Shown: positions 32,248 through 47,513 of the stretch, piece after piece
How positions within the stretch are numbered: position 1 is the first letter of the stretch
Layout of the letters: each line of letters starts with the position of its first letter
From: Channallabes apus
Lineage: Eukaryota > Chordata > Actinopteri > Siluriformes > Clariidae
Assembly: GCA_030522415.1 (NCBI GenBank)
Contig: CM060113.1
Span: forward strand, 12,224,065 to 12,288,064
Reading direction: 5' to 3'
DNA length: 64,000 bases
Notes under the pieces: model-generated
What the model was told of the DNA's origin: nothing
The model's database searches: none
The model's input: only the letters and a program-made list of their open reading frames with translations
Translations under genes and position numbers: made by a program

Positions 32248-35200
32248 ATGGCCGGAAATGTGCCTGCGCCCCCGATGTTTTTGCCGTGCCCGGGAGAGCC
32301 GTCGACACCCTTCGACATGTGGATGCGGATTTTCAAGAATTACCTACTGGTAATTAATGCGACGGGTGACGCTTGGCCTGAAGCCCGCAGGAGAGCTACA
32401 TTGCTCCACTGTCTCGGAGCCGAGGGGCAACGGACTTTCTACTCGCTTCCAGATACAGGTGACTCCTTTGACTCTGCTGTCGCTGCTTTAGAGAAACACT
32501 ATGCACCCAAAGTAAATGTTGTAGTGGAACGACATACCTTCAGACAGCGAAGACAAGCACCTCATGAGACTATTGCACAGTATGCGGCCGTGCTGCGTGA
32601 TCTTGCTTCAAAATGCGGGTTTGATGATAAAACAGATGAAATGCTCCGTGATCAGTTGATTGAACATGTGAGTAATCCAAACATAAGAGAGAGGCTCCTG
32701 CTCGAACCTGATCTGATACTGGATAAAACTTTAACAATAGCATCGCAAATAGAATCAGCTGTTCGACAAGCTAAAACAATAGCGGCAAAGGACAGTATCC
32801 CAGTGCAAGCTGTACAACCCCGTTCATGATTCACTAAAAAGAAATACAAACAGCATGCGTATCCAAATAAGCCATTTAATGCCTCCACTGCACCTTCCCG
32901 CAGCTGTTTCAGGTGTGGTTCTGACAAACATTTGGCTAATTCTTCTCAGTGCCCTGCAGCCAAAGCAACTTGCAAGTCTTGCCAGAAAGTTGGACATTTT
33001 GCTCATGTTTGTCGCTCATCCAGGACAAGTGATGTAGGTGAGATTCAGCTACCTAAACTGACTGTGCTGTACTTAAACAACCCTTACCATGTGCCAAACA
33101 CACTTAAGTGCAAAATCAATATCAGTACACCCGCATCTCTTACCACAGAGCACGAACTAGTTGTTGACACAGGATCAGCAGTATCGATTTTGCCACGCTA
33201 CATCTATATTCAGTACTTCAATGAAACACCACTGCTCCCAGCTGTTAGTCAGCTAGTGACCTATACAAGGAAGAGAATCTCTGTGCTTGGCTGCCTACAA
33301 GTCAAAGTGAGTAGAGGAGTTTTCACTGCCCCAGTCACATTCTATCTGGTGAAGGAGGGCACCTCTCTCTTGGGAAGAGATCTTATGAAAGCCTTAAACA
33401 TCTGCATCAAAGGTAACACTGTCCTCCCACCCGTACTTACCACAAATCCTGCATCTGCTTCCGGCATCTCTACTGCTCCTGCCGTCAGCTGTGTAACTGT
33501 TTCACCTGCTTCCTGCATCCCTACTACTCCAGACATTGGTTGTGCACGAAACTTTGTGCATAAGGTAAAAATTGATTAAACTGTTAAACCAGTACGCCAG
33601 AAACTACGACGCCTGCCTTTCGCTGTAAGAGCTTCTGTCTCAGCTGAACTGGAGCGCTTGCTGAAAGCTGGCGTGATTGAAAAAATTGATGCATCACCTT
33701 GGGTTTTACCTATTGTGGTCACGGGACGAAAAACTGGTGGAATACGGATGTGCACAGATCTCCGTGAACCAAACAAAGCTGTGATCATTGACTGCTACCC
33801 TCTACCTCATGTGGATGAACTGTTTGCGAATTTACAAGGTGCAAAGATGTTTTCTACAATTGATCTGGCTAATGCATACTACCAGTTGCCTCTTCATGAA
33901 GATAGCAGAGACCTTACAGCATTCATCACACATGATGGTCTGTTCAGATTTTGCAGAGTTCCATATGGCCTTGCGTCGGCTCCTTGAGCCTTCCAGAAAA
34001 TGATGGCTGACATCCTAAATGGCTTCCCAGGTGTTCAAAATTATTTGGATGACCTCATTGTCTATGGCAACACCCCTGTTGAGCATGATCAGAACCTCAA
34101 CACTGTCCTCCAAAAGCTGAAGGAAGCTGGATTGGTGCTTAATGAGAACAAATGTCACTTTAGGAAGATCTCCCTACGCTTCCTAGGTCATACCATTACT
34201 GCAGATGGCATTTTTCCTGACCAAGAACACATTAAGGCCGTCCTGGAAGCCCCTACTCCATCTGATGCTGTTGCCCTGAGATCCTTTCTGGGCCTAGTAT
34301 CCTGGTATTCAAAGTTTCTGCCTAACTTTGCAACAGTTGTGGCTCCTATGCGCGCCTGTGCCAATGGAAAAGACACATTTACATGGACCCCTGCAGCACA
34401 AAGCAGCTTTGAGGAAGTTAAGCAACTTCTTGTGAACAGTCCAGCGCTTGCTCTTTTTGACCCTTCTCTACGACCTGTCATTTCCACAGATGCGAGCAAT
34501 TATGGACTTGGAGCTGTCTTTGCACAAATACAGCCAGATGGTACAGAGAAGCCAGTGGCTTTTGCTTCCCGTACATTGACTGAACCAGAGAGGAAATATT
34601 CGACCATTGAAAAAGAAGCACTGGCTTGCGTGTGGGCTACAGAAAAATGGAGAACATATCTGTGGGGACGTCGTTTTACTCTCCGCACAGATCACCAGGC
34701 ATTGACGACACTGCTCAGCACAAAGGGAATCGGTCGAGCTGGAATGCGGGTTGCCCGTTGGTCGGCACGCCTGCTCTGTTTTGATTACGATATTATCTAT
34801 CGACCAGGCTCTCAGAACTATACTGCTGATTGTCTTTCACGCCTCCCGTTACCTGTGCCTTCTGACTCTATCCCAGATGCAGAGCCCGAGATGGTAGCAC
34901 AGATTTCTGCTGCTCTGAGCTCCCTTCCGGTGGCTGACTATGACTCTGCTTGCTCTTCTTGTCCTGAACTGTCAGCCTTGCGCTCGCAAATTGAAAGTGG
35001 TTGGCCGCCCTCCGTCAAATCAGTAAGTGGTGTACTGTCTCTATACTACAATATCAGAGATGAGCTCTCAGTCAAGGATAACTACATCCTCAGAGGCTCA
35101 AGACTCATCGTGCCACTCTCCTTACGACACACACTGATCACGCTTGCACACGAGAGTCATCAAGGGATTGTCCGCACAAAGCAACGTCTGCGCGACCTTT

Positions 35201-36213
35201 ACTGGTGGCCAAAGATGGACTCTCAAGTACGTTCTTGCATTGCTTCATGTATACTCTGCCAGGTTAACGATAAGACAGCATCTACTCGCCCTGCTCCGTT
35301 GCAACCAGTCCCACTGCCTGATGGGCCATGGAAGAAACTTGGCCTTGATATTGTAGGACCCTTTGACACCGCAGTTTCTGCTTGCAGGTATGCTATCACA
35401 CTGACAGACTATTATTCTAAGTGGCCTGAGGTTGCCTTTTCACATACTGCCACTACTGAGGATGTTATTCACTTCCTGACATCTGTTTTCTCTCGTCATG
35501 GTAACCCGGAGAACATTGTCACAGACAATGGTCCGCAGTTCACTTCTGCAGCTTTTGCTTCATTCCTGCGCACTCAAGGTATCTCCCACAGCCAAACATC
35601 AGTCTACTATCCTGCTGCTAACGGAGCTGTCGAGAGATTCCATCGTGCCCTGAGAAGCTGCATTCAGAATGCTATTCAACAGTCACAGCCTTGGAATAAG
35701 ACTGTTATGAACTGGCTCCAGGTGTATCGTGCAACACCACATGCTGCAACTTCTACCTCGCCGTATGAACTCCTTTATGGCAGGAAAATGCACACCAAAT
35801 TGGATATTCTTGCCCTGCCGCCTGCCACGTCTCCAGCGGATGTCTCTGCTCGTCATGCAGTTCAGAGGCATCAGAATAAAATGCAGCATTACACGGATGC
35901 TAAACGTGGTGCACGCATGCCTTCTTTTCAACCGGGAGAGAGAGTGAGGATAAGGAAGCCTCATCATGTTCCTAAAGCTCATCCCAGATTTACTTCTCCT
36001 GCAACCGTGAGGAAGAAAATAGGTCCAAACTCTTTCTTACTGAGTGATGTGAAAACTTGGAATGCCTCTCATCTTGCCCAGATTCCTCCTGTGGCTGGAC
36101 AAGACTGTGACACATCTGGACTGATACATAGAGGTGTTAGTCATTCTCCTTCTCACAAACAGCCACGTGTTAAACACAAGCCCAAGTGGCAAAAGGACTA
36201 TGTCATGTCATAG
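32248..36213 (+). pseudogene. mag-like gag-pol, one frame, three nonsense codons
   Basis: All of gag-pol (about 1321 codons) is in a single frame. Stops at TGA 32827-32829 (before the zinc knuckles), TAA 33577-33579 (between protease and RT) and TGA 33985-33987 (within RT) are the only breaks. Order: gag helices, two zinc knuckles (CFRCGSDKHLANSSQC, CKSCQKVGHFAHVC), protease VDTGSAVSILP, RT (MCTDLREPNKAV, FSTIDLANAYYQLPL, YLDDLIVYG), RNase H STDASNYGLGAVF, integrase zinc domain (HESHQGIVRTKQRL, CILC) and core (LDIVGPFD, TDNGPQFTS, NGAVERFHRA). Catalytic residues are otherwise present. The first and third stops fit C-to-T change at CpG. Confidence 0.93.
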
Positions 36214-36401
36214 TTGACCAAAAAAAAAAAAAAGAAAGTTGAGAAGATTGTACTGTTAGATAATACTGTTTACAAGGTTCGAAGTTTACTGATTATGCAC
36301 TAGACATTAGTCAAGTTAAGTAAGATAGATTTACTTATTACCTTTGTTTGCTATTAACAATCACTTATATACGGAGTGTGTTCTTTTACAGAGAGAGGAA
36401 A

Positions 36402-36608
36402 TGTTGTGTTCACTGGTTATGTATTGCAACCGCAACACTAGGTGGCAGTGTAAGAATAAGCGGGAATGAAGAAGAAGAGGAAAGGAGACGGATAGGGATA
36501 GGAGGATAATTGTACTGTTGAGCTATTGTAAATGTTACTGTACTAGTTGTTAAGTAAACTGTTTTTGTTCTAATCCCTGGCCTGGTTATTTTGGATACCA
36601 CCATAACA
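36402..36608 (+). repeat. mag-like 3' LTR (207 bp)
   Basis: Matches the 5' LTR except at two positions. Confidence 0.97.
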
Positions 36609-36613
36609 ATCAG

Positions 36614-37640
36614 GTCAGTCTCAACGACCTTAATTTTTTTTTTATCATTAACTGTGCATATGATCTGAAACAACGTATACGGATGTTCTTTTGCAGTATA
36701 GTGGTTAAAAAGTGTGAATCTGGCGCCCACTAGCGGTTCTACATCAATCGCTTTAGCGCTCTTTATAGTGGTTTGTGAGATCCGTGACGTTAGAACTCTG
36801 CCAATTGTTCCGCACAACGCAATTATTGTGAAATCGTATTAATATAATCGTTTTGTGAAATTGTTTTATTAAATAAATTTTCACATTCAGCTAGCAATAT
36901 TTCTTCATTGTATTTTATCCACATACAATATACTGACTGATTGATAATTGAACCATTAATTTGTTTCAGGGTTGCGCCGTAAACCTTATGCATTAGTAAA
37001 AGAAGAAAATGGCCAGGGAGCCCTGTAAACACAAACTTGGTTACATGATCTGCCACGTCTTTCTAGTCCCCCTGATGTCTAATCAGTCACCTGCTCCTCA
37101 TCAGCACTCTCACCATAAAAGTACCATCTGAAGTGGAGCCTCGTGGAATTTGCTAGTTTTCCGTTAATTAGGCTTTTGTCTGTGCACGTGACTTTCTGTT
37201 ACCAGCCCCGTGTGTTCTCTTTACTAAGATTTTTCTATTAGGTCTGTCAGATATTTTTTTCTGCCTGTAATTTATGGTAGTTTTACTTTTTTGGATTTTA
37301 GTAATTTATCATTGTTTATTTTTGAGTTCCCTAGTATGAATGCAAAAAATGTTTATTTATAAATTAATTATTGTTTCTCAAAAATCTCACATTTCAAATT
37401 AAAACTAGTTTAAATTCCAAATTGAATTTCCATTTTAATTAATTAATTTATGTTTTTTTTTACAAGAAACAATTATGATACTGTGTTCACTTAAGTATGA
37501 TTTTTTAAAAATTATTATTATTATTATTATTTTATTATTTACCTCCATTTAGTACTTAGTGAATTAATTTGAACATATTTATTTTGTGTCTCAATATATT
37601 GTTTTCTTTTATCTACGTCCTTACATTTGTTTCTTTCTGC
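36614..37640. other. AT-rich spacer, nothing recognised
   Basis: Contains simple A/T runs and an (ATT)n stretch near 37512-37535. No gene or repeat family recognised. Confidence 0.5.
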
Positions 37641-37647
37641 TTTTTTT

Positions 37648-37710
37648 TCAAGATTCTTTATTTGTCACATGCATAGTTATACAAGTACAACACGCAGTGA
37701 AATGTATCCA
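37648..37710 (-). repeat. L2/SINE 3' tail fragment
   Basis: In the minus sense, CACTGCGTGTTGTAC then ATGTGACAAATAAAGAATCT, the tail shared by L2-type LINEs and their SINEs. Confidence 0.6.
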
Positions 37711-37794
37711 TTTCTTGCATGCAAATATTTTTTTTGAACCACCATTAAAATCCTTTACATTTTATTTTAATGGTACATTTGCATAAGCTTTGTT

Positions 37795-38134
37795 CTCATG
37801 AGGGCACACATTTTCTAACCAGAGTTGCATTCATTTTTGGCCAGGATCTTGTATTTATGATGAGATAATTGAACCACTCTGCAAAGCCTTCTTCAGCACA
37901 TCCCAAAGACCTTCAGTGGGTTTAAGATTTACTGGTGGTATGAGATGTTTCAAAAAGTTTCGAGATCAGCAAACCTTTTTGATACCACCACATAGCCACA
38001 TGACTTGGTTAACATGAAAATGATTCCTCATGCTCCTGAGCCACTCTTTTGAACCTAAAGGAATCTTGGCATTGTCATCCTAGGATATGCCTGTGGCATT
38101 GGGGAAGGAAAAAAATCTTTTGATGTATTAATCT
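37795..38134. repeat. non-coding repeat unit (family of four related blocks)
   Basis: Includes ATTCATTTTTGGCC and CTTCTTCAGCACATC, which recur at 40089-40330 and 40730-41220. The unit is split from its neighbour by the TIR element at 38135. Confidence 0.6.
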
Positions 38135-38775
38135 GGGCCCGGTTTCTCGAAAGCTTCTTATCTCTAAGTAGTTCTTAAGTCGTACCTTAACCTCTCTCTT
38201 AACTTAATGGCGCATTTCCCGAAACGTTCTTACGCTAAGTATCTCTTAGCTACGTCAGACGTTCGTAAGGTTGGTCTGGACCAACCTTAACTCATACTTA
38301 GCGTAGTTTCAGCTCTAGACGCTAGTCGCCGCCACTGAGCAGCAGACTTTATAAATCAGCGGTGTATGCAAACACATTATGGCACGTTATCAAAGTCGTA
38401 TTAATGATGGAATATACTGTAGACCTGTTTAAGAATTTTATTTTATTTGATATCAGAACTAATAGAGTGCCTTTTAATTAGCCTATTTCATAATGTGACT
38501 AACGCATTAAAATTGCCAATCACTATTAATATTAAACAGGTGGCGAACAATTAGGCAGCGATACAGCGTGGTGTTGTGTTAAACTGAAGACGGCGCGGTC
38601 CGCGGAGCCGTGTGAGTCATGTACATGTTTCCTTTAGACAAAACTTCAGCCCTTTTCATATTTTCCCCGTGGTCGTTATTAAAAAAATATATATAAATAA
38701 AAGTTTTGCCTTCCAAGGCAACAGATTATGGAGCTTCTTGAGCTGCTCAGACCTGCGCGTGCCAGACCAACGCGT

Positions 38776-38812
38776 CGTACTTACTGTACTTACTGTACTT
38801 ACTGTACTGTAC
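38776..38812. repeat. short tandem repeat (GTACTTACT)n
   Basis: About four imperfect units of GTACTTACT inside the TIR element. Confidence 0.8.
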
Positions 38813-39069
38813 ACTCCCCGTCCCGATGTCCAGCTGCTCGCTGCTTTTTGTTTAAAATATGTTTCATTGATCATTAGCCATTACCCATGACTTTATGAGT
38901 TTTTCTTTTGACACGTTTTATTTTTATGAAATTTGATTTAGTTAAATGAGAAAATAACCTTGGGAGATTCAAACCCCGCATCCATTCATGTTTCTGGGTG
39001 ATTGTAATGTTTAATACCCCTACAGTATTCACTTATGCGGTTTGGCTCGCTGTGAGATGCGGTGTGTTA

Positions 39070-39532
39070 TACCCCTATCTCACCTGCACGGTCTCGCGCT
39101 GTGGCCGTAGGCTTGATCATGATTCACCCCGAGTTTTTGCGCTGTGGTTACGTTTCCATCTTTCCGCGTGAAAAATTCAGCGTTTAATTTTTTGCTGGTC
39201 CTCGCGGAAGCTTGCAGACTTTGTAGAACTTCGCGGAACGTTAAAGGAACGTCGTGGGCAATCGCGGCAGCTCACGGAGATGAGTCCGGCCACACAGGTG
39301 AGAGAGGGATATTAGGCACCACACAGGTGAGAGAGGGGTATTAGACACCGTGATCCGCCTCGAGTGACCGGCGCCCGACGGTCCGCGAAGAACTACAAGG
39401 TCCGCGAGCTTCCACATGTTAAACATGTTTATTTTTTTTGCGTGGTAAGATGGAAACGTAATAACAGCACCAAAACTTGCGCCGAATCATAATGAACCGC
39501 ACTTACGGCCCTGCGTAGGTGAGATAGGGGTA
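39070..39532. mobile_element. foldback-like inner element
   Basis: Ends TACCCCTATCTCACCT and its reverse complement AGGTGAGATAGGGGTA, flanked by TTA on both sides. Further in, TTACGTTTCCATC pairs with GATGGAAACGTA and GGAAGCTTGC pairs imperfectly with GCGAGCTTCC, so most of the 463 bp could fold on itself. CpG-rich compared with its surroundings. Confidence 0.6.
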
Positions 39533-40088
39533 TTAAACCTCCACCCTGTCATCTCATCGTATTCATTCCATAAGTGCGCTATACAACCCCAACAACTGAC
39601 ACTTCACATTGTTTCTGAAGCTGGTGAAGAGTGTTATCAGCTGTTTGTCCATCAACTATGATTGTATACCCGGTTCGTTTCACGGCCACATGTTACATGA
39701 AAATATTATATATTATATTATTATATTAATTAATATTAATTTATATATTTGTCTATTATGACATGTTATTGTTAAGTTAACACATGTCGAAATAAACGCT
39801 ATTAAAAGAATTTAGTGCAATGTTTAATTTGCATAGAAAGTGCCGTCTTTCTTAACACTGTCATGCAAAAGGAGTCAAAAATCGATTCCAGAGCCACCGA
39901 TGTCCGCTAATTCAGGACCTTCACTGTAGACAGCGCCGCGTAACGTCGGACGTAAGAGGCAGCGACTTAAGAAGACTCCTAAGAGACAGTTCGAGAAATA
40001 CACTTAGAAAAGTTATCACTTAACGTAAGATATATCTTAAGAGTCTTCTTAGCGCGCGAATAGTGTGCGTTATCGAGAAACCGGGCCC

Positions 40089-41220
40089 TGATCATTCAGT
40101 CCATTCAGGTAGTAAACTGACTTCATTTTATTTTCAAATAAAGTTTCTGAACTTAACTAAACAGAGAAGTTGACAATTTCTCAAAAGAAAATTGCACAAA
40201 AATCATTCCCTGGACCACCTTCACTTTTTTATGGTGTGCATTTGCCTATACATTGTGTTGACAAGGTCACACTATTCCTGACCAGATTTGCATTTATTTT
40301 TGGCCAAGATTTTTTTTATTTATGATTAAAATCTGTCGGGGCGGCGCGGTGGTGTGGTTAGCACTGTCGCCTTGCACCTCCAGTGTCTGGGTTCGATTCC
40401 CCGGCCAGGCTCGATTCCAGTCTCTGTGTGCATGGAGTTTGCATGTTCTCCCCGTGCTTGGTGGGTTTCCTCCGGGTACTCCGGTTTCCTCCCACAGTCC
40501 AAAGATATGCAGGTTAGGCTAATTGGCGTTCCTAAATTGCCCGTAGTGTATGATTGGGTGTGTGAGTGTGTGTATGTGTGTGTGCCCTACGATGGATTGG
40601 CACCCTGTCCAGGGTGTACCCCGCCTAGTGCCCGAAGTCTCCTGGGATAGGCTCCAGGTCCCCCGCGACCCTGAACACAGGATTAAGCGGTATAGAAGAT
40701 GAATGAATGAATGAATAAAATCTGTCGGTGATACCCTGGTTATTCAGTACATCTCCGGTAGTCAGCTGACTTCATTTTATTGTCATGTAACATTGAGTCT
40801 AGAACTAACCAACTGAAGTAACCTGAGATGTTGACAATTCACAAAAAAAAAGTTGCACAAAAATTGGACCAGTTTTAGCATTTTTTTAAAAATTGTGTAC
40901 ATTTTGAATAGACATTGTTTAGACAAGGTCACAACATTTCAGCCCAGAGATGTATTCATTTTTGGCCTACATATTGTATTCATGATATACTGTAGTTTAT
41001 ACCCACTCTACAAGTCTTCTTCAGCACATCACAAAGACCTTTAATGGATGGGTTAAGATCAAGACTCTGATTTACTGCTGATGTAGTTGACATGTTAACC
41101 TGGTCATTCAGTACATACAGGCAGTCAGCTGACTTAATTTTATTGCCACATAATTTTGCTGAGTATAGACCTGACCAACTGATGCAAACCCAGATGTTGA
41201 CAAGTCGCCACTATCCCTCC
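40089..41220. repeat. tandem non-coding repeat blocks
   Basis: Blocks starting near 40092, 40740 and 41100 share the word order TCATTCAGTCCATTCAGG / TTATTCAGTACATCTCC, GCTGACTTCATTTTATTG, GATGTTGACAA, GACAAGGTCACA and ATTCATTTTTGGCC. Diverged, with no coding content. A V-SINE split one block. Confidence 0.6.
40340..40716 (+). repeat. full-length V-SINE (DANA/Mermaid-like), reference copy
   Basis: GGCGGCGCGGTGGTGTGG, TTAGCACTGTCGCCTTGCA (A-box-like), GGTTCGATTCC (B-box-like), then the V-SINE core GTGGGTTTCCTCCGGGTA and AGTCCAAAGATATGCAG, the GGATTGGCACCCTG tail and (GAAT)n. Target duplication AAAATCTGTCGG, 12 bp (40328-40339, 40717-40728). Confidence 0.95.
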
Positions 41221-42240
41221 AGGTTTTAAAAATGGATTGAACAATTTGTAACCCAATTCCCATAAATTAAACTATAATGTAATTGTTTTCTTTGCTTGAT
41301 GAAGGCCAATAATGTGCTTCTCCTTCAAAAAAAAAAAACCCCAGTAACTACCCTCATTATCTACAACTATCTTTTCCAAATCACCGGATATGTCCTCTGA
41401 CATACGTAGCTGTTCACGAAATGAAAAGCTACTCACTGCACATTAAAAAATCGTTGCCAGCTGCAACATATTTATCATTGCAGTAATTAACGATTCAAAG
41501 TCTCTTAAGTATTTGCTGACTAAAATACAACCAGGGACACATTTTTGGCCAGGCAGTGTAAAAAAAAAAAAAACTCAAATGCATTGGGGTGAAATAAAAA
41601 ATAAATAAATTAAAAAAAAAGAATCAGTTTGTCTCTCCACAAGAACCAGATGGTTTATATTAAAAGTAGGTCAGCTGCCAAAGAAAGGATGAGTGAAGAT
41701 GGAAATGCATGCACACAGATTGTGACATATTAGTCACCAGGGGCAAGAAAGAGGGCCAGAGAGACAGCAAGAACTGAAGAGTGCCGATAATGGGAAGTTG
41801 AGTAGAAGATAGCAGTTTATTTTTAACCCCATCTGTTTTGTGTTGAAGGGAAGGATGCGCCATTAGAAGACAAAACCAGAGAACTGTACATTTGTGGATC
41901 AAGAAGGATTGATTAACACCATGCAGCATAAAGATGGTTGAAGCTTATGGAAGGTTTGCATGCATGAACAAACCCTAAGCAACAACACAGGGCAGTGAGT
42001 TTTCAGATACGCAACACACAGATAGACACACAGAAGTACGCCACTAAAGGTCTCTTCCTAATCCATTTGGCACATCTGAGAGCCGAGTTTATAGAAAGCT
42101 TTTCATAGAAAGGTGTCCGGCATGATGTCAATTAATGATTTGTATGTTGATGGATTTATTTATATGGATCTTTAGCATATGTGATTTCACGTAGTCCTTG
42201 GCAGAAGGACAGGAATCTTTTGGCATTCAAAGATGATGGA
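41221..42240. other. spacer upstream of smtnl1-like, nothing recognised
   Basis: AT-rich with A-runs near 41320 and 41560. No gene seen; may contain distal regulatory DNA of smtnl1-like. Confidence 0.45.
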
Positions 42241-42249
42241 GAGATTCCT

Positions 42250-42290
42250 CTGTGTGTGTGTGTGTGTGTGTGTGTGCGCGTGCGTGCGCA
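42250..42290. repeat. (TG)n with GCGC-containing end
   Basis: Uninterrupted TG run followed by CGCGTGCGTGCGC about 100 bp upstream of the candidate TATA box. Confidence 0.95.
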
Positions 42291-42322
42291 CTGCATAATG
42301 TTGTCTTGGTTTCCAGAAGTAG

Positions 42323-42328
42323 CAGCTG
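42323..42328. promoter_or_regulatory. E-box CAGCTG upstream of smtnl1-like
   Basis: CAGCTG is the form favoured by myogenic bHLH factors. It is 67 bp upstream of the TATA-like box and fits a muscle gene, but a 6-bp site alone is weak evidence. Confidence 0.25.
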
Positions 42329-42389
42329 TTCGGGGGTTTGGCTTAGCCACTATTACCACTACGCTGCCTATTTCTGTAGCATGTGTCAT

Positions 42390-42397
42390 TATAAAGG
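42390..42397 (+). promoter_or_regulatory. candidate TATA box of smtnl1-like
   Basis: TATAAAGG lies 130 bp upstream of the start codon; a start 25-30 nt downstream gives a ~100-nt 5' UTR. Confidence 0.4.
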
Positions 42398-42519
42398 TCA
42401 GAGAGAGAGAGAGATAGGGTAGGAGGTAAAGAGAGAGTGATAGAGGCAGTTCGAGGAAAGCCTGACTGCAAAGGGGAAGGACAGAAAGAGCCAAAGAGTG
42501 TTCTGATCTTAAAAAATAA

Positions 42520-46510
<3,991 letters not shown>

Positions 46511-46695
46511 ATAGAGTAAATTGAGTAGCATACTGCACAAATTCATTTTCTGGTGAATGTTTTGCAAAGCTTGTTTATTGTTGTAAACTGCTTAACTGTA
46601 ATTATCTACAATACACTAAAAAATATGGAAAAGGTGTTATTCTGACAGTAAATGATATATGTATTTTTAATATACAAATAGTCTCATGTTGTTAT

Positions 46696-46701
46696 AATAA
46701 A
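46696..46701 (+). terminator. poly(A) signal of smtnl1-like
   Basis: AATAAA 186 nt after the stop codon, giving a short 3' UTR. Confidence 0.6.
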
Positions 46702-46772
46702 TTAAAGCTTGTGTCATTCTTTTTATTTATTTACACAATATACCAATATATATCGGTCTGTATATACAAGTC

Positions 46773-47097
46773 TGCGGCGCGGTGGTGTAGTGGTTAGCAC
46801 TGTCGCCTTGCACCTCCAGGGTCTGGGTTCGATTCCCCGGCCAGGCTCGATTCCCGTCTCTGTGTGCATGGAGTTTGCATGTTCTCCCCGTGCTTGGTGG
46901 GTTTCCTCCGGGTACTCCAGTTTCCTCCCACAGTCCAAAGATATGCAGGTTAGGCTAATTGGCGTTCCTAAATTGCCCATAGTGTGTGATTGGGTGTGTG
47001 AGTGTGTGTATGTGTGTGCCCTGCGATGGATTGGCACCCTGTCCAGGGTGTACCCCGCCTAGTGCCCGAAGTCTCCTGGGATAGGCTCCAGGTCCCC
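46773..47097 (+). repeat. V-SINE, 3'-truncated
   Basis: Matches 40340-40716 from GCGGCGCGGTGG to GGCTCCAGGTCCCC, then ends without the (GAAT) tail. Confidence 0.9.
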
Positions 47098-47509
47098 CTC
47101 ACCACTGTTTTTTAGTTTATAACTGGTTCTTAACCTAGTTTCAGTTTGATCAATCTCTTTGGTTGTTTTCTTGCTGCAGGATCTTCTAAAATACCTTTTT
47201 TTTTTATGGCCAGACAACATACTGTATAACACTGTGATTTGCCTTGCAGCTTGACTAACTGTCAGAGCTGATGTAGCTGTATTTTCATACATTGTGGTTT
47301 GTCATAGTGGAAGGAACCAGGCCTAGCCATTGAGGGTTTGCATGAGCAAGCCTGGATAAAGACGAGAAAGGTCTGTCAGGAAGGCCTTATGGCATAAAAA
47401 CTGTGATTGACTGTGGTGACTCCCGAAAATGGTGAGCATCTGAAAGAAAAAAAAAACACTAGTGATTTTAAAACATTTAGCCTACTGTTTTTATTTTAGT
47501 ATAATGCCA
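47098..47509. other. spacer, nothing recognised
   Basis: No gene or repeat family seen. Confidence 0.45.
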
Positions 47510-47513
47510 TTAA

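Larger units (their letters stand above)
31992..36608 (+). mobile_element. Ty3/gypsy (mag-like) LTR retrotransposon with three stops
   Basis: 4617 bp with 207-bp LTRs (31992-32198, 36402-36608) differing at two positions by direct reading. A perfect 5-bp target duplication ATCAG sits at 31987-31991 and 36609-36613. An 18-nt primer site matches tRNA-Ser(GCT). A purine tract AGAGAGAGGAAA precedes the 3' LTR. One gag-pol frame carries three nonsense codons and no frameshift. tRNA-Ser priming and the integrase style fit the mag lineage. No env. Confidence 0.94.
38135..40088. mobile_element. TIR DNA transposon, non-coding (~1.95 kb)
   Basis: Terminal inverted repeats begin GGGCCCGGTTTCTCGA (16 bp identical at both ends), followed by subterminal TCTTAA/CTAAG-rich sequence. 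No transposase frame. Flanks (AATCT left, TGATC right) give no clear target duplication. Harbinger-type ends are a guess from the TIR start. An inner foldback-like element sits at 39070-39532. Confidence 0.7.

Noticed and set aside
40354..40650. 98-codon plus-strand frame, repeated at 44521 and 46709
   Set aside because: The same frame recurs because it translates the V-SINE; no independent coding evidence.
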